Of a stretch of DNA of 64,000 nt, positions 19,277 to 31,504 are shown piece by piece. The first letter of the stretch is position 1. Each line of letters starts with the position of its first letter. The stretch is from contig JAIELW010000004.1 of assembly GCA_019752575.1 (NCBI GenBank), positions 294,560-358,559 of the forward strand. The letters run 5' to 3'. Source of the stretch: Xanthobacteraceae bacterium. Lineage in GTDB: Bacteria > Pseudomonadota > Alphaproteobacteria > Rhizobiales > Xanthobacteraceae. A program made the translations under genes and the position numbers. The notes below the pieces were generated by a model. That model worked only from the letters and a program-made list of their open reading frames with translations, had not been told where the DNA came from and searched no databases.

Positions 19277-20700
19277 CAGAACAGCGACTTCGCTGCCGCA
19301 TTGGCCGCAGCAACGAGCGGCGCGGGATAAACGAAGAACAGGATCGTGAACGCGCCCGATAGAAACAGCACTGCTGCGACCGGCTTCGGCATCGGCAGGA
19401 AGCGCGCGACCGGCTCGTCGATGTATATGATTTTTACGATGCGCAAATAATAGTAAGCGCCTACGACGCTCGCCAGCACGCCAATCACTGCAAGCGTATA
19501 GAACTTGCCTTCGACTGCTGCGAGAAAAACGTAGAACTTCGCGAAGAACCCGGCGAGCGGCGGAATGCCGGCAAGCGAGAACAGGAGTGCTGCGAGCACA
19601 AAAGCCATCGCGGGTTGTGTGCGGGCAAGCCCAGCAAGTTGGTCGATCTCCTCCACCTGCCCGCCATCGCGCCGCATCGCGATGATGCAGGCGAAAGTGC
19701 CGAGCGTCATCGCAAGATAGATCGACATGTAGATCAGCACGCCGGAAACGCCAGTTGCTGTCCCGGGCGCGAGGCCGACAAGCGCATAGCCGACATGGCC
19801 GATCGAGGAATACGCCATCAGCCGCTTGATGTTGCGCTGGCCGATCGCCGCGAAAGCGCCAAGCACCATGGACGCAATCGCGATAAACACGACGATCTGC
19901 TGCCACTGAAGCGCGATCGCCGGGAACGAGGTAATGGCAACGCGCGCAAACAACGCCATCGCGGCCACTTTCGGCGCCGCCGCGAAAAACGCGGTGACCG
20001 GAGTCGGCGCGCCCTCATAGACGTCCGGCGTCCACATATGGAACGGCACGGCGGAAACCTTGAACGCAAGACCCGCGAACAAAAAGACGATGCCGAAGAT
20101 CAAGCCGATGGAAGGCGACTTCGCCGCGGCGGCAATTCCCGCGAACGATATTGTTCCGGTGAAGCCGTAGATCAGCGACGCGCCATAGAGCAACATGCCC
20201 GACGATAGCGCGCCGAGTACGAAATACTTCAGGCCCGCTTCGGTCGAGCGCAGGTTCTCGCGGTCGATCGCCGCGATCACGTAAAGCGACAGCGACATCA
20301 GTTCGATGCCGAGATAGAGCGAGATCAGGTCACGCGCCGAGACCATCACCATCATCCCGGCGACAGACAGCAACACCACGATCGAGAATTCGAAGCGGTT
20401 GAGCTTGTGATTGCTCCAGAACGGCGCAGACATTATCAACGCCGCAGCCGCACCGATCAGGATCAGCACTTTGAAGAAGCGCGAAAAGGCATCGACCACA
20501 ATGCTGCCGCCGAACATCTCGACGGGCGCGGCAGGCTGCATGACAATCAAAACGAGTGTGACGGCAAGAACCAGAAGCGCGCCAGCCTCGACAAGCGGCG
20601 TGCTGTCCTCGCCCTTAAAGACGCCGAGCATCAGGAGCGCCATTGCACCGACGATGACGACGAGCTCGGGCAACACCGGCATGAGAGAGGTTAGCGTCAT
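19276..20700 (-). CDS. nuoN: NADH-quinone oxidoreductase subunit N
   Basis: This is one of three antiporter-like proton-pumping subunits in the membrane arm of complex I. The 474-residue protein has about 14 membrane helices. It keeps the conserved lysine-containing helix around [36 protein letters not shown] and a glutamate in helix 5 ([14 protein letters not shown]). The start at MTLTSLMP is chosen because the longer open frame overlaps nuoM by 235 bases. Confidence 0.96.
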   Translation of the reverse strand: MTLTSLMPVLPELVVIVGAMALLMLGVFKGEDSTPLVEAGALLVLAVTLVLIVMQPAAPVEMFGGSIVVDAFSRFFKVLILIGAAAALIMSAPFWSNHKLNRFEFSIVVLLSVAGMMVMVSARDLISLYLGIELMSLSLYVIAAIDRENLRSTEAGLKYFVLGALSSGMLLYGASLIYGFTGTISFAGIAAAAKSPSIGLIFGIVFLFAGLAFKVSAVPFHMWTPDVYEGAPTPVTAFFAAAPKVAAMALFARVAITSFPAIALQWQQIVVFIAIASMVLGAFAAIGQRNIKRLMAYSSIGHVGYALVGLAPGTATGVSGVLIYMSIYLAMTLGTFACIIAMRRDGGQVEEIDQLAGLARTQPAMAFVLAALLFSLAGIPPLAGFFAKFYVFLAAVEGKFYTLAVIGVLASVVGAYYYLRIVKIIYIDEPVARFLPMPKPVAAVLFLSGAFTILFFVYPAPLVAAANAAAKSLF

Positions 20701-20705
20701 AACGG

Positions 20706-22217
20706 TTATTGCACTCCGAGCAGCGCTGCCTTGGCGGGCGCTAACGCCGCCTTGGTCTGCGCGACAAGATTGGCGACGGCTGAAGCGCTCATATCGAGCA
20801 CCGGCGCCGGCCAGAAACCGAACAGGATCGTGAGGATCACAAGCGGCGCGAGGATTACGATTTCGCGGCCATTGAGATCGGTGATGCTCTTGAGGCTGTC
20901 TTTTTCGAGTGCGCCGAACACGACGCGCCGATAGAGCCAAAGTGCGTAAGCCGCCGACAGAATGACGCCGGTCGTCGCGAACACCGCAACCCAGGTATTG
21001 GCTTTGAAAGCCGCGAGCAGCGCCAGTAATTCGCCGACAAAGCCGCTCGTCCCCGGTAGCCCGACGTTAGCCAAGGTGAAGACCATGAACACGGCCGCGT
21101 AAATCGGCATGCGGTTCACAAGCCCGCCATAGGCGGCGATCTCGCGCGTGTGCATGCGGTCATAGACCACGCCAACGCAGAGGAAGAGCGCGCCGGACAC
21201 GATGCCATGCGACACCATCTGGAACACACCGGCCTGCACGCCCTCGTTCGAAAAGGTGAAAATACCGAGCGTGACGAAGCCCATATGCGCGACCGAGGAA
21301 TACGCAATCAGCTTCTTGATGTCCTCCTGCATCAGCGCGACCAGCGAGGTGTAGATGATCGCCACGACCGAGAGGAAGAACATCATCGGTGCGAACAGCT
21401 CGGAGGCATGCGGGAACATCGGCAGCGAGAAACGCAGGAAACCGTAGCCGCCCATCTTTAGCAGCACCGCCGCCAGAATAACGGAGCCCGCGGTCGGCGC
21501 CTCGACGTGCGCGTCGGGCAGCCATGTATGGACCGGCCACATCGGCAACTTCACCGCGAACGACGCCAAGAAAGCGAGCCACAGCCAGGTCTGCATTCCG
21601 CGCGGGAAGCCGTAGGTTAAGAGCTTCACGATATCGGTCGTCCCGGCTTGGAAATACATCGCCATAATGGCGAGCAGCATCAAGACGGAGCCCGCGAGCG
21701 TATAGAGGAAGAACTTGAAGCTCGCATAGACGCGTCGCGCGCCGCCCCATACGCCGATGATCAGGAACATCGGGATCAGGCCGCCTTCGAAGAAGACGTA
21801 GAAGAGAACGATGTCGAGCGCGGAGAAGGTGCCGACCATCAGCGTCTCGAGCAGCAGGAACAGAACGAGATATTCCTTCACGCGCTTCTCGATCGCGTGC
21901 CAGCCCGCGATGATCGCAATCGGCATCAGGAACGTGATCAGAATCACGAAAGGAAGCGAGATGCCGTCGACACCCATCTTGTATCGGATGCTTCCGCCGA
22001 GCCACGGATGATCCTCGACGAACTGGAAGCCCGGATTGCCCTTGTCGAACCCGGTGACCAGGAAGATCGAGATCACGAAGGTGATTACCGTCGTCCAGAG
22101 CGCGACCCATCGCGCATTGCGCTTTACCGCCTCGTCTTCGCCGCGCAACAGTAAAATGAACAGCGCGCCTACCAGCGGCAGGAACGTCGTGACCGAAAGA
22201 ATAGGCCAGGTCGCCAT
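20706..22217 (-). CDS. nuoM: NADH-quinone oxidoreductase subunit M
   Basis: This proton-pumping membrane subunit has 503 residues. It shows the typical NuoM block [40 protein letters not shown], with the channel lysines, and [16 protein letters not shown] with the key glutamate. The first base of the start codon region overlaps the nuoL stop (TGATG), as at other junctions of this operon. Confidence 0.97.
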   Translation of the reverse strand: MATWPILSVTTFLPLVGALFILLLRGEDEAVKRNARWVALWTTVITFVISIFLVTGFDKGNPGFQFVEDHPWLGGSIRYKMGVDGISLPFVILITFLMPIAIIAGWHAIEKRVKEYLVLFLLLETLMVGTFSALDIVLFYVFFEGGLIPMFLIIGVWGGARRVYASFKFFLYTLAGSVLMLLAIMAMYFQAGTTDIVKLLTYGFPRGMQTWLWLAFLASFAVKLPMWPVHTWLPDAHVEAPTAGSVILAAVLLKMGGYGFLRFSLPMFPHASELFAPMMFFLSVVAIIYTSLVALMQEDIKKLIAYSSVAHMGFVTLGIFTFSNEGVQAGVFQMVSHGIVSGALFLCVGVVYDRMHTREIAAYGGLVNRMPIYAAVFMVFTLANVGLPGTSGFVGELLALLAAFKANTWVAVFATTGVILSAAYALWLYRRVVFGALEKDSLKSITDLNGREIVILAPLVILTILFGFWPAPVLDMSASAVANLVAQTKAALAPAKAALLGVQ

Positions 22218-24157
22218 CAGACGGCTCCTCTAAACAGGAACCAGGTGATGAGCGCGGCGACGCCGATCAGCATCACGAAGGCGTAGTGATAAAGGTAGCC
22301 GGTTTGCAGCCGCACGACGTTGCGCGTCACGTCAAGCACGCGCGCCGAGATACCGTTCGGCCCGAAACCGTCGATGACGAAGCCGTCACCCTGCTTCCAG
22401 AGGAAGCGGCCGAGCCACATCGCGGGGCGCACGAAAAGGAAGTCGTAGATCTCGTCGAAGTACCACTTATTGAGGAGGAAGCGGTACAGCACGTCCTGAC
22501 TCTTCGCGAGCGTCGCCGGAATATCGGGGCGCTGAATATAAAACCAGTACGAGACGAGGAAACCGCCCGTCATCATCACCGTCGGCAGCCAGGGCACCCA
22601 TCCCGGCAAATGATGCATCTCTTCGAGAATTTTCCAGCCATCGTGCGAGAATAGCGACTGGCGGAAAAACTTTTCGACACCCTGTTCGTAGATAAAGACG
22701 CCTTTGAACGCGAAACCGAGCACGAGCGCGCCTAGCGCGAGGATCGCAAGCGGCACCAGCATGGTGAGCGGCGACTCGTGCGCGTGATCGTAGGTGTGAT
22801 GATCCGCGCGCGTCTCGCCGTGGAACGTCAGGAAGATCAGGCGCCACGAATAAAAAGAGGTGAGCGCCGCAGCGATAATCGTAAGATAAAAGGCGTAAGC
22901 CGCGAAGGTATTATGGCCTGCGTAAGCCGCTTCGATGATCGCGTCCTTCGAGTAATACCCCGCGGTGAACGGAAATCCGGTGAGCGCGATCGTGCCGATC
23001 ACCATCATCGCATAGGTGAACGGGATTTTCTTCCAGAGCCCGCCCATGTTCCGCATGTCTTGCTCGTGATGCATCGCATGAATCACGGAGCCCGCGCCCA
23101 GGAAAAGCAGCGCCTTGAACGCAGCGTGGGTAAAGAGATGGAACATGCCGACCGAGTAAGCGCCGACGCCCATCGCCACGAACATGTAGCCGAGCTGCGA
23201 ACAGGTCGAATACGCGACCACGCGCTTGATGTCGTTCTGAACCAGGCCGACGGTTGCGGCGAAGAAGGCCGTCGTGGCACCAAACACTGTCACGACCGCG
23301 AGCGCGGTCGGGGCAAGTTCGAACAGCGGCGAGAGACGTGCGACCATGAAGACGCCGGCGGTCACCATGGTCGCCGCGTGAATGAGCGCGGAAACCGGGG
23401 TCGGGCCTTCCATCGCGTCCGGCAGCCAGGTGTGCAGCAGGAACTGCGCGGACTTGCCCATCGCGCCGACGAACAGAAGCAGGCAGATCACGGTCAGGGC
23501 ATCGAAGTTACCGCCGAAGATATGTATCGTCTTGCCGGTGAGCGATTTCGCTTCCGCAAAGATCGTCTCGAAGCCGACCGCGCCGACCAAGGCGAACACC
23601 GCGAAGATGCCGAGTGCGAAGCCGAAATCGCCGATCCGGTTGACGATGAAGGCCTTGATCGCCGCCGCGTTCGCTTCGGGTTTCTGGTACCAGAACCCGA
23701 TCAGCAAGTAGCTCGCGAGACCCACCCCTTCCCAGCCAAAGAAAAGCTGCACGAGGTTGTCGGCGGTGACCAGCGCCAGCATCGCGAAGGTGAAGAGCGA
23801 AAGATAGGCGAAGAAGCGCGGGCGATGCGGGTCTTCGTGCATGTAGCCGATCGAATAAAGATGCACGAGCGCGGAAACGCTGTTCACGACCACCAGCATC
23901 ACCGCGGTCAGCGTATCGATGCGAAGCGCCCACTCGACCTTGAGATCGCCCGCCGAAATCCATGTAAACAGCGCGACGCGCGTGTCCTTGCCGAAATAGC
24001 CGACATCGAAGAACGCGATCCACGACAGGCCGGCCGGTATCATCAGGAACAGCGTCGTGATGATTTCCGAAGCACGCGCGCCGATGACGCGGCCGAACAG
24101 GCCCGCGATCAGCGCGCCTGCGAGCGGCAGGAATACGATGAAATGATACATCGTCAT
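22217..24157 (-). CDS. nuoL: NADH-quinone oxidoreductase subunit L
   Basis: This is the distal pumping subunit with the long lateral helix that clamps the membrane arm. The 646-residue protein carries the conserved [17 protein letters not shown] segment, the [28 protein letters not shown] block and the C-terminal amphipathic extension from about residue 500. Two close start codons exist (MTM); the first is used here. Confidence 0.97.
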   Translation of the reverse strand: MTMYHFIVFLPLAGALIAGLFGRVIGARASEIITTLFLMIPAGLSWIAFFDVGYFGKDTRVALFTWISAGDLKVEWALRIDTLTAVMLVVVNSVSALVHLYSIGYMHEDPHRPRFFAYLSLFTFAMLALVTADNLVQLFFGWEGVGLASYLLIGFWYQKPEANAAAIKAFIVNRIGDFGFALGIFAVFALVGAVGFETIFAEAKSLTGKTIHIFGGNFDALTVICLLLFVGAMGKSAQFLLHTWLPDAMEGPTPVSALIHAATMVTAGVFMVARLSPLFELAPTALAVVTVFGATTAFFAATVGLVQNDIKRVVAYSTCSQLGYMFVAMGVGAYSVGMFHLFTHAAFKALLFLGAGSVIHAMHHEQDMRNMGGLWKKIPFTYAMMVIGTIALTGFPFTAGYYSKDAIIEAAYAGHNTFAAYAFYLTIIAAALTSFYSWRLIFLTFHGETRADHHTYDHAHESPLTMLVPLAILALGALVLGFAFKGVFIYEQGVEKFFRQSLFSHDGWKILEEMHHLPGWVPWLPTVMMTGGFLVSYWFYIQRPDIPATLAKSQDVLYRFLLNKWYFDEIYDFLFVRPAMWLGRFLWKQGDGFVIDGFGPNGISARVLDVTRNVVRLQTGYLYHYAFVMLIGVAALITWFLFRGAV

Positions 24158-24164
24158 TGCGCGC

Positions 24165-24473
24165 TCAGCCCTTCATTGCATTGATGTCTTCGACCGCGAT
24201 CGAACCGCGGTTGCGATAGAACACGACGAGAATGGCAAGGCCGATCGCGGCTTCGGCGGCGGCGACGGTCAGCACGAGAAGCGCGAAAATCTGCCCGACG
24301 ATATCGCCGAGGAAGGCCGAGAACGCGACGAGATTGATGTTCACCGCTAGCAGGATCAATTCGACCGACATCAGAATGACGATCACGTTCTTCCGGTTCA
24401 GGAAAATGCCGAGTGTGCCGAGTGTGAACAGGATCGCTGCGACAGTGAGATAGTGCGAAAGACCGACGATCAT
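24165..24473 (-). CDS. nuoK: NADH-quinone oxidoreductase subunit K
   Basis: This small membrane subunit (102 residues, three helices) forms part of the E-channel. It keeps the conserved membrane glutamates in [11 protein letters not shown] (residue 38 region) and [11 protein letters not shown]. It lies one base after nuoJ. Confidence 0.97.
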   Translation of the reverse strand: MIVGLSHYLTVAAILFTLGTLGIFLNRKNVIVILMSVELILLAVNINLVAFSAFLGDIVGQIFALLVLTVAAAEAAIGLAILVVFYRNRGSIAVEDINAMKG

Positions 24474-24474
24474 C

Positions 24475-25089
24475 TCAGAGCCCCTCGCCCGGCTTGACCT
24501 TCACGACTTCGATCGCCGTGTCGCGCGTACGCGCGTTCTGCGACGAGATGCTCTGGCGCTTCACGTTCGGACGGTGATGCAGCGTCAGCACGATCGCGCC
24601 GATCATCGCTACCAGGAGCACAATGCCGGCAAGCTGAAAGTAATGGACATAAGTTGTGTAGAGTACCCGGCCGATCGCTTCGGTGTTTGTAACCTTCGAG
24701 GCATCCGGGATCGGCGAAGTGATTGCGCTCGCAATTCCCGGTCCCGTCACCCAGGTGCCGACCACGAGCACGAGTTCGACGAGAAAGACGAGCCCCACCA
24801 GCGCACCAATCGGCAGATATTGCAGGAAGCCTTCGCGCAGTTCCGCGAAATCGACGTCCAGCATCATCACAACGAAGAGGAAGAGCACCGCGACCGCGCC
24901 GACATAGACGACGACAAGGATCATCGCGAGAAACTCAGCGCCGACCAGAAGAAAGAGTCCGGCCGCGTTTACGAACGTCAGGATCAGCCACAAGACCGAG
25001 TGAACCGGGTTGCGGCCCGCAATCACCATGAACGCGCTCGCGACCGCGACTGCCGAAAAGAGATAAAAGAAGAGTGCGGGGACGGTCAT
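24475..25089 (-). CDS. nuoJ: NADH-quinone oxidoreductase subunit J
   Basis: This five-helix membrane subunit of 204 residues begins [16 protein letters not shown]. It contains the conserved tyrosine and glycine-rich helix [26 protein letters not shown] that undergoes the pi-bulge rearrangement in complex I structures. The C-terminal 30 residues are polar and probably cytoplasmic. Confidence 0.95.
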   Translation of the reverse strand: MTVPALFFYLFSAVAVASAFMVIAGRNPVHSVLWLILTFVNAAGLFLLVGAEFLAMILVVVYVGAVAVLFLFVVMMLDVDFAELREGFLQYLPIGALVGLVFLVELVLVVGTWVTGPGIASAITSPIPDASKVTNTEAIGRVLYTTYVHYFQLAGIVLLVAMIGAIVLTLHHRPNVKRQSISSQNARTRDTAIEVVKVKPGEGL

Positions 25090-25094
25090 CTAGA

Positions 25095-25583
25095 TCACCG
25101 GTACGGCGCGTCGAGCGAAAGATTCTTCGCTATCTCGCGCTCCCAGCGGTCGCCGTTCGCGAGCAGCCGCTCTTTGTCGTAATAGAGTTCTTCGCGCGTC
25201 TCGGTCGCGAATTCGAAGTTCGGCCCTTCGACGATGGCATCGACCGGGCAGGCTTCCTGGCACAGCCCGCAATAGATGCACTTCACCATGTCGATGTCGT
25301 AGCGCGTGGTGCGGCGTGTGCCGTCGTTGCGGCGCGGGCCCGCTTCGATGGTAATCGCCTGCGCGGGACAGATCGCTTCGCAAAGCTTGCAGGCGATGCA
25401 GCGCTCTTCGCCGTTCGGATAGCGGCGCAGCGCATGTTCGCCACGGAAACGCGGTGAGAGATAGCCCTTCTCGAACGGATAATTCAGCGTCGATTTCTTC
25501 GCGAAGAAATAACGCATCGCGAGGAAGAACGCCGAGACGAACTCCCAGAGGAAAATCGAGCGGGCGGCACGATCAAGTTTCAT
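25095..25583 (-). CDS. nuoI: NADH-quinone oxidoreductase subunit I
   Basis: This ferredoxin-like subunit carries clusters N6a and N6b, which pass electrons from NuoG to NuoB. Both 4Fe-4S motifs are complete: [12 protein letters not shown] and [12 protein letters not shown]. The 162-residue protein starts with an amphipathic helix and overlaps the end of nuoH by four bases. Confidence 0.97.
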   Translation of the reverse strand: MKLDRAARSIFLWEFVSAFFLAMRYFFAKKSTLNYPFEKGYLSPRFRGEHALRRYPNGEERCIACKLCEAICPAQAITIEAGPRRNDGTRRTTRYDIDMVKCIYCGLCQEACPVDAIVEGPNFEFATETREELYYDKERLLANGDRWEREIAKNLSLDAPYR

Positions 25584-26611
25584 TTCGGAGCCAGCCCCAT
25601 GAAGTGAAGAACCGCCGCTACAGCCACGACCATGAATAGCGAGAGCGGCAGGAACACTTTCCAGCCGAGCCGCATCAACTGGTCATAGCGGTAGCGCGGC
25701 ACGATGGCCTTCGCCATCGCGAACAGAAAAAACATGAAGCAGACTTTGATCACGAACCAGACGATGCCGGGCACCCAGGTAAACGGCGCAATGGGGAACG
25801 GCGGCAGCCAGCCGCCGAGGAACAGGATCGTGGCGAGCGCGCACATCGTGACGATGGCGACGTACTCGCCGAGCATGAAGAGCAAATACGGCGTCGAGGA
25901 ATATTCGACCATGAAGCCCGCGACGAGCTCGGACTCGGCCTCGACGAGATCGAACGGCGGACGATTGGTTTCCGCGAGCGCAGACACGAAGAACACGACG
26001 AACATGGGTAACAGCGGCAGCCAGTACCACTGCAGCATGCCCCACGGGCCGTTCTGCGCTTCGACGATCTTCGTGAGATTTAGCGAGCCCACGCACATCA
26101 GAACGGTGATGATCACGAAGCCGATCGAGACTTCGTAGGAAACCATCTGGGCTGCGGAGCGCAGTGCGGCGAGGAACGGATATTTCGAGTTCGACGCCCA
26201 GCCCGCCATGATCACGCCGTAGACCATCAAGGACGAGATCGCGAAGATATAAAGAATGCCGACATTAATCTCGGCAATCGACCAGCCCGGATGCACCGGG
26301 ATCACCGCCCAGGCAGCTAACGCGAGCACGCAGGTGACTAACGGCGCGAGCAGAAACACGCCCTTGTTCGCCCCCGCCGGAATGATCGGCTCTTTCAGCA
26401 CGAACTTCAGCAAGTCCGCGAAAGACTGCAGCAAGCCGAACGGCCCGACTACGTTCGGTCCGCGGCGCATCTGCACCGCCGCCCAGATCTTGCGATCGGC
26501 GAGCAGGATGTAAGCAACGAAAATCAGAAGGGCGACGAGCAGCAGCACGCTCTGGCCAAGAATGATCACGATCGGCCAGAGGGTTTGCCAAAAGAAATTG
26601 GTCCAGTTCAT
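25580..26611 (-). CDS. nuoH: NADH-quinone oxidoreductase subunit H
   Basis: NuoH is the membrane subunit at the junction with the peripheral arm and lines the quinone-binding tunnel. The 343-residue protein has eight helices. It shows the conserved [21 protein letters not shown] and [20 protein letters not shown] segments, with the acidic residues of the E-channel. Confidence 0.97.
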   Translation of the reverse strand: MNWTNFFWQTLWPIVIILGQSVLLLVALLIFVAYILLADRKIWAAVQMRRGPNVVGPFGLLQSFADLLKFVLKEPIIPAGANKGVFLLAPLVTCVLALAAWAVIPVHPGWSIAEINVGILYIFAISSLMVYGVIMAGWASNSKYPFLAALRSAAQMVSYEVSIGFVIITVLMCVGSLNLTKIVEAQNGPWGMLQWYWLPLLPMFVVFFVSALAETNRPPFDLVEAESELVAGFMVEYSSTPYLLFMLGEYVAIVTMCALATILFLGGWLPPFPIAPFTWVPGIVWFVIKVCFMFFLFAMAKAIVPRYRYDQLMRLGWKVFLPLSLFMVVAVAAVLHFMGLAPK

Positions 26612-26617
26612 CGCGCG

Positions 26618-28678
26618 TTACTCCGCCGCCTGCGGAAGCTTGCCCGCGGCCAGACGCGAACATTCCGCCATGATGGCGGACGCACGCGCGATGGGATTGG
26701 TGAGATAGAAGTCGGTGACCGGAGATTTGAACCCCGTCTTCTTCGCTTCGCCGCCAAGCTTGGAAAGTTTTGCCAACACGGAAGCGTCCGCCGGGACGAT
26801 CTGGTCGAGCTTCGCAAGATGCGGGTGCGCGGCGAACATCTGCTGGCGCAACTGCGAAAGCGAATCCAATGGCAGCTTGTGACCGATGACATCGGAGAGC
26901 GCACGCAGGATCGCCCAGTCTTCGCGCGCGTCGCCCGGCGCGAACGCCGCACGCTTCGCGAGCTGCGGGCGGCCTTCGGTGTTGACGAAGATGCCGGACT
27001 TTTCGGTGTAGGCGGCTGCCGGAAGAATGACGTCGGCGCGATGTGCGCCGCGGTCGCCATGCGTGCCGATGTAAACGACAAAGGCGTCGTTTTCGACTTC
27101 GATTTCGTCGGCACCGAGCAGAAACAGCACTTCCAGCGACTTCGACTTCGCCATCTGCGGTGCAGTCAGCCCGCCCTCGCCCGGCACCGCGCCGACGTCC
27201 AGCGCGCCGACGCGCGACGCGGCCGTATGCAGCACCGAGAAACCGTTCCAGCCGTCGGCGATGCCGCCGACCGAGTGCACGGACTTCGCGAACATCGAAA
27301 GCACCGCTTCGCCGTCAGGCCGCGCCAGCGCGCCCTGGCCGATCAGCCAGATCTGCTTCTTCAGTTGCGCCTTCTTGTGCTTCGTGAAATCCGCGAGCGT
27401 ATCCGGCCCCGCGCCGAGGTACGCGTAGTCGTAGGTGAGGTCGGCCTGTTCGCCGATTACGCCGATCTTGAACCCGCCAGCACGCCAGCGCTTGCGGATG
27501 CGGGCGTTGATGACCGGCGCTTCCTTGCGGGGGTTGGCGCCGATGATCATCATGCCGTCGGCTTCTTCGATGCCGGCAATGGTCGCGTTGAACAGATAGC
27601 TTGCGCGCCCGTATTTCGGATGCAGGACTGAGCCGTCCTGACGGCAATCGATATTCGGCGAGCCGATTTGATCCATCAGTTTCTTCAGCGCGAACGACTC
27701 TTCGGCCGTAGCTAAATCGCCGATGATCGCGCCGACTTTCTTCGCGTTGGCGCTTCGCATCTTGTCGGCGATAGCCGCGAACGCATCGGACCAACTCGCG
27801 CGGATCAGCTTGCCCTTGATGCGGACATAAGGCTTGTCCAGCCGCTGCGTGCGCAACCCGTCCCAGATGAAGCGCGACTTGTCGGAGATCCATTCTTCGT
27901 TCACGTCTTCATGCAGCCGCGGCATCACGCGCTGCACTTCGCGCCCGCGCACGTCCACACGGATATTCGAGCCCGCCGCGTCCATCGCGTCGATGCTCTC
28001 GGTCTTAGTCAATTCCCAAGGCCGCGCCTGGAACGCGTAAGGCTTCGAGGTGAGCGCGCCGACCGGGCAAAGATCGATCACGTTGCCCTGCAATTCGGAC
28101 GACATCGCTTTTTCGAGATAGGTCGTGATCTCCATGTCCTCGCCGCGCCCGATCGCGCCGAGTTCGGACACGCCCGCGACTTCGGTCGCGAAGCGGATGC
28201 AGCGCGTGCAGTGAATGCAGCGCGTCATGATCGTCTTGACCAGCGGGCCGATATATTTGTCTTCGACCGCGCGCTTGTTTTCCTCGTAGCGCGACTTGTC
28301 GACGCCGTAGGCCATCGCCTGATCTTGCAGATCGCACTCGCCGCCCTGATCGCAGATCGGGCAGTCGAGCGGATGGTTGATCAGCAGAAACTCCATCACG
28401 CCTTCGCGCGCCTTCTTCACCATCGGCGTCTTGGTGTTGACGACCGGCGGCTCGCCGTTCGGGCCCGGACGGCAATCGCGCACGGCCCACGCGCAAGAAG
28501 CAACCGGCTTCGGCGAACCTTTCAGCTCGACCAGACACATGCGGCAGTTGCCCGCGATGGAAAGGCGCTCATGGAAACAGAAGCGCGGAATCTCAGCGCC
28601 AGCCTGCTCACACGCTTGCAGCAGCGTGAACTCGGCGGGTACTTCGATTTCTTTTCCGTCGACGATCAGCTTCGGCAT
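26618..28678 (-). CDS. nuoG: NADH-quinone oxidoreductase subunit G
   Basis: NuoG is the large iron-sulfur subunit of the peripheral arm, 686 residues. The N-terminal 2Fe-2S domain has [16 protein letters not shown] and later CAWAV. The His-Cys3 4Fe-4S motif ([17 protein letters not shown]) and the [16 protein letters not shown] motif follow. The C-terminal two thirds form the molybdopterin-oxidoreductase-like domain, which has no cofactor in complex I. The length and order are typical for the alphaproteobacterial form. Confidence 0.97.
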   Translation of the reverse strand: MPKLIVDGKEIEVPAEFTLLQACEQAGAEIPRFCFHERLSIAGNCRMCLVELKGSPKPVASCAWAVRDCRPGPNGEPPVVNTKTPMVKKAREGVMEFLLINHPLDCPICDQGGECDLQDQAMAYGVDKSRYEENKRAVEDKYIGPLVKTIMTRCIHCTRCIRFATEVAGVSELGAIGRGEDMEITTYLEKAMSSELQGNVIDLCPVGALTSKPYAFQARPWELTKTESIDAMDAAGSNIRVDVRGREVQRVMPRLHEDVNEEWISDKSRFIWDGLRTQRLDKPYVRIKGKLIRASWSDAFAAIADKMRSANAKKVGAIIGDLATAEESFALKKLMDQIGSPNIDCRQDGSVLHPKYGRASYLFNATIAGIEEADGMMIIGANPRKEAPVINARIRKRWRAGGFKIGVIGEQADLTYDYAYLGAGPDTLADFTKHKKAQLKKQIWLIGQGALARPDGEAVLSMFAKSVHSVGGIADGWNGFSVLHTAASRVGALDVGAVPGEGGLTAPQMAKSKSLEVLFLLGADEIEVENDAFVVYIGTHGDRGAHRADVILPAAAYTEKSGIFVNTEGRPQLAKRAAFAPGDAREDWAILRALSDVIGHKLPLDSLSQLRQQMFAAHPHLAKLDQIVPADASVLAKLSKLGGEAKKTGFKSPVTDFYLTNPIARASAIMAECSRLAAGKLPQAAE

Positions 28679-28681
28679 GAC

Positions 28682-29986
28682 TTACTCCGCCGCCTGAAGC
28701 ACAGAGTCGCCATGCGGGTTTGCCGCATAGTCGTCGATGCGCTTTTCGATCTCACTCCGGAAATGGCGGATGAGACCCTGCACCGGCCACGCCGCGGCAT
28801 CGCCGAGCGCGCAGATGGTGTGGCCTTCGACCTGCCCCGCAACGTCGAGGAGCAAATCGATTTCTTTCTTCTGCGCGCGGCCTTCGGCCATGCGCGTCAG
28901 CACGCGCCACATCCAGCCGGTGCCTTCGCGGCATGGCGTGCACTGGCCGCAGCTCTCGTGCTTGTAGAAATAAGAGATGCGCGCAATCGCCCGCACGACG
29001 TCGGTCGATTTATCCATCACGATCACGGCAGCGGTGCCGAGACCGGATTTCAGTTCTTTCAGCGCATCGAAATCCATCGGACAGTCGATGATCTGCGCCG
29101 CCGGCACGATCGGCACCGACGAGCCGCCGGGAATGCACGCGAGCAGATTATCCCAGCCGCCGCGCACACCGCCGCAATGCTTGTCGATGAGTTCGCGGAA
29201 CGGAATGCTCATCGCTTCTTCGACGTTGCAAGGCTGGTTGACGTGGCCGGAGACGCAGAAGAGTTTCGTGCCTGCGTTGTTCGGACGGCCGAAGCTCGCG
29301 AACCAACCCGCACCACGGCGCAGAATGTCCGGCGCAACCGCGATGGATTCCACGTTGTTCACGGTCGTTGGGCAACCATAGAGGCCGACGTTCGCGGGGA
29401 ACGGCGGCTTCAGGCGCGGCATGCCCTTCTTGCCTTCGAGACTCTCTAACAGCGCGGTTTCTTCGCCGCAGATATAAGCGCCCGCGCCGTGATGCACGTA
29501 GAGCTCGAAATCCCAGCCGCATTTGTTGTTTTTGCCGAGCAGCCCCGCTTCGTAAGCCTGCTCGATTGCCGCCTCTAAACGATCGCGCTCATGAATGTAT
29601 TCGCCGCGAATATAGATGTAGCCGGCATGCGCGTTCATCGCGAAGCCGGCGATCAGGCAGCCTTCGATCAGAAGATGCGGATCGTGCCGCATGATCTCGC
29701 GGTCTTTGCAGGTGCCGGGCTCCGACTCGTCGGCGTTCACAACCAGATAGCTCGGGCGGCCGTCGGTCGACTCCTTCGGCATGAACGACCACTTGAGGCC
29801 GGTCGGAAAACCCGCGCCGCCGCGCCCGCGCAAACCGGACGCTTTCATCTCGTTGACGATCCAGTCGCGGCCCTTCGTGATCAGCGCTTTGGTATCGTCC
29901 CACGCGCCGCGATCCATCGCGCCCTTGAGGCCCCAGTCGTGGACCCCGTAGAGATTTTTGAAAATGCGATCCTTGTCGGCGAGCAT
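28682..29986 (-). CDS. nuoF: NADH-quinone oxidoreductase subunit F
   Basis: NuoF binds NADH and FMN and carries cluster N3. The 434-residue protein shows the NADH/FMN glycine-rich loop [16 protein letters not shown], the FMN motif around [15 protein letters not shown], and the 4Fe-4S motif [15 protein letters not shown] with a distal cysteine (HTICALGD). It is almost contiguous with nuoG and nuoE. Confidence 0.98.
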   Translation of the reverse strand: MLADKDRIFKNLYGVHDWGLKGAMDRGAWDDTKALITKGRDWIVNEMKASGLRGRGGAGFPTGLKWSFMPKESTDGRPSYLVVNADESEPGTCKDREIMRHDPHLLIEGCLIAGFAMNAHAGYIYIRGEYIHERDRLEAAIEQAYEAGLLGKNNKCGWDFELYVHHGAGAYICGEETALLESLEGKKGMPRLKPPFPANVGLYGCPTTVNNVESIAVAPDILRRGAGWFASFGRPNNAGTKLFCVSGHVNQPCNVEEAMSIPFRELIDKHCGGVRGGWDNLLACIPGGSSVPIVPAAQIIDCPMDFDALKELKSGLGTAAVIVMDKSTDVVRAIARISYFYKHESCGQCTPCREGTGWMWRVLTRMAEGRAQKKEIDLLLDVAGQVEGHTICALGDAAAWPVQGLIRHFRSEIEKRIDDYAANPHGDSVLQAAE

Positions 29987-29987
29987 G

Positions 29988-30590
29988 TTATTTCCCCTCG
30001 CCTTTCAAGGTCGTGAGACCGCCCGACGGCGCGGAATACTGCCGGTCGATCTGCGGACCGACCTTCACTTTCCTTCCGGCCGCAAGATCGTTCATGAGCT
30101 TTTCGAGCAGCTCAGGCGTCAGGTCTTCGTAGTAGTCGTCGTTGATCTGCACCATCGGCGCGTTGACGCAAGCGCCGAGACACTCGACTTCCAGCCACGA
30201 AAACTTGCCGTCTTTCGAGACTTCGCGCTGCTCGCCGATCCGCTTCTTGCAGACCTTGATTAAGTCTTCCGCGCCGCGTAGCGCGCAAGGCGTGGTGCCG
30301 CAGACCTGAATGAAATGTTCGCCGACCGGTTCGAGATTGAACATCGTGTAGAAGGTCGCGACTTCGAGCACGCGTATATGCGCCATGCCGAGCATGTCGG
30401 CGACGTGACGGATCGCGGCTTCCGGCAGCCAGCCGCCCGCCTGCTTCTGCGCCTGCCACAAAAGCGGGATCACCGCGGAGGCCTGCCGGCCCTCGGGATA
30501 TTTCGCGATCTGCTTCATCGCCCACTCCTCGTTCTTCTTCGAGAACGAGAAACTTTTGGGCTGTTCTGCTGCGAGACGACGGACGGCCAT
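29988..30590 (-). CDS. nuoE: NADH-quinone oxidoreductase subunit E
   Basis: This thioredoxin-like subunit carries the 2Fe-2S cluster N1a: [10 protein letters not shown] supplies two cysteines and CLGACVNAP two more. The chosen ATG gives 200 residues and shares a base with the stop of the preceding methyltransferase gene (TGATG). An 11-codon longer frame would overlap that gene and is not needed. Confidence 0.95.
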   Translation of the reverse strand: MAVRRLAAEQPKSFSFSKKNEEWAMKQIAKYPEGRQASAVIPLLWQAQKQAGGWLPEAAIRHVADMLGMAHIRVLEVATFYTMFNLEPVGEHFIQVCGTTPCALRGAEDLIKVCKKRIGEQREVSKDGKFSWLEVECLGACVNAPMVQINDDYYEDLTPELLEKLMNDLAAGRKVKVGPQIDRQYSAPSGGLTTLKGEGK

Positions 30591-31504
30591 CAGTGCATTC
30601 CCTCGGCAAACAGCTTCGCCCACTGCGAACCGCGCTTGTAGGCGAAGAAATCGTGCGCTGCGGCCTTCGCTTGCGCGACCTGAGCGAGATTCTGAATCTT
30701 CGTGAGTTTCATGTTTTGGCTGAGATGCCGGATTTCCATGTCGCCTGCCGCGAGCAGGTGCGCGGAAGCTGGATGCGCGGTTTCTTTCTCGTGATCTTCG
30801 TAAACGAGCAGCGCGCCGGCATCGATGGTCTTCTTGCCGCCCATCATTGCCGCGACCTCGACGCCTTCGACATCGAGCTTGATCACGATCGGCGATCCGC
30901 TGCCCGGAAGAAATTTCGCAGCGACCTCGTCAATCGTAATCGTCTCGACTTCCTCGGCATGCGCGTCGGCGCCCTTGTGCCAATCCGGATTGAGCGAGCG
31001 GCCGAAATGCATCTTGCCGTAGAGTTTCAATGTCTTTCCGGGTTCGTCCGAGATCGCGCGGCGGACTGCAGCAAAACGCTCGCCATTCGCGCGAGCATTA
31101 TTCTGAAGCAATTCGAAATTGCTTTGCGCCGCCTCGATCGCGACCGCCTTATGCGCGCCAAATTCCTTGCCGGAAACGCGCAGCGACCAGTAGCCCATGT
31201 TCGCGCCGCAATCGATCAGCGCATAAGGCACGTCCTTGATGCGGCGGAACAGCCAGTCGACTACGGGCTCGTACACGCGCCCGAGGAAAACGCCGTGCCA
31301 GTAATGATCGCCGAGCGGGAAGATGAAGCGCGTATCCGCGTCGAGCTGCACGCTGGTCAGCCCGTTTTTCAGATGCGCCGCGCGCGCAAGCTTGGCGAGC
31401 CGCGTGAAGCGCTTCCAGTTGACGTCGTCGCGCGCGCCATAGGCCCGCAGTCCGCTCGCAAGCATGCGCGCGAAGGCGGTAGGCTCGCGGTAGGATTGCG
31501 CCAT
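30590..31504 (-). CDS. FkbM family methyltransferase inside the nuo operon
   Basis: This is a 304-residue SAM-dependent methyltransferase of the FkbM type. The SAM-binding motif I is YALIDCGANMGYWS (about residues 94-107), followed by the acidic KAVAIEAAQSNFELLQNNA and a later PIVIKLDVEGVEVAAMMGG, which is the FkbM signature region. No signal peptide is visible, so it is cytoplasmic. Both ends are coupled: its ATG shares a base with the nuoD stop, and its stop shares a base with the nuoE start. Known FkbM relatives methylate sugar or polyketide hydroxyls; the substrate here is unknown. Position next to nuoD suggests, but does not show, a role in complex I assembly or quinone chemistry. Confidence 0.85.
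   Translation of the reverse strand: MAQSYREPTAFARMLASGLRAYGARDDVNWKRFTRLAKLARAAHLKNGLTSVQLDADTRFIFPLGDHYWHGVFLGRVYEPVVDWLFRRIKDVPYALIDCGANMGYWSLRVSGKEFGAHKAVAIEAAQSNFELLQNNARANGERFAAVRRAISDEPGKTLKLYGKMHFGRSLNPDWHKGADAHAEEVETITIDEVAAKFLPGSGSPIVIKLDVEGVEVAAMMGGKKTIDAGALLVYEDHEKETAHPASAHLLAAGDMEIRHLSQNMKLTKIQNLAQVAQAKAAAHDFFAYKRGSQWAKLFAEGMH

Noticed and set aside
22778..24184. 468-codon plus-strand open frame opposite nuoL
   Set aside because: Antisense shadow; composition (Arg/Glu/His-rich) is typical of reverse-strand reading of membrane-protein codons.
27911..29449. 512-codon plus-strand open frame opposite nuoG and nuoF
   Set aside because: It spans the junction of two certain genes on the other strand and has Arg/His-rich, non-protein-like composition.
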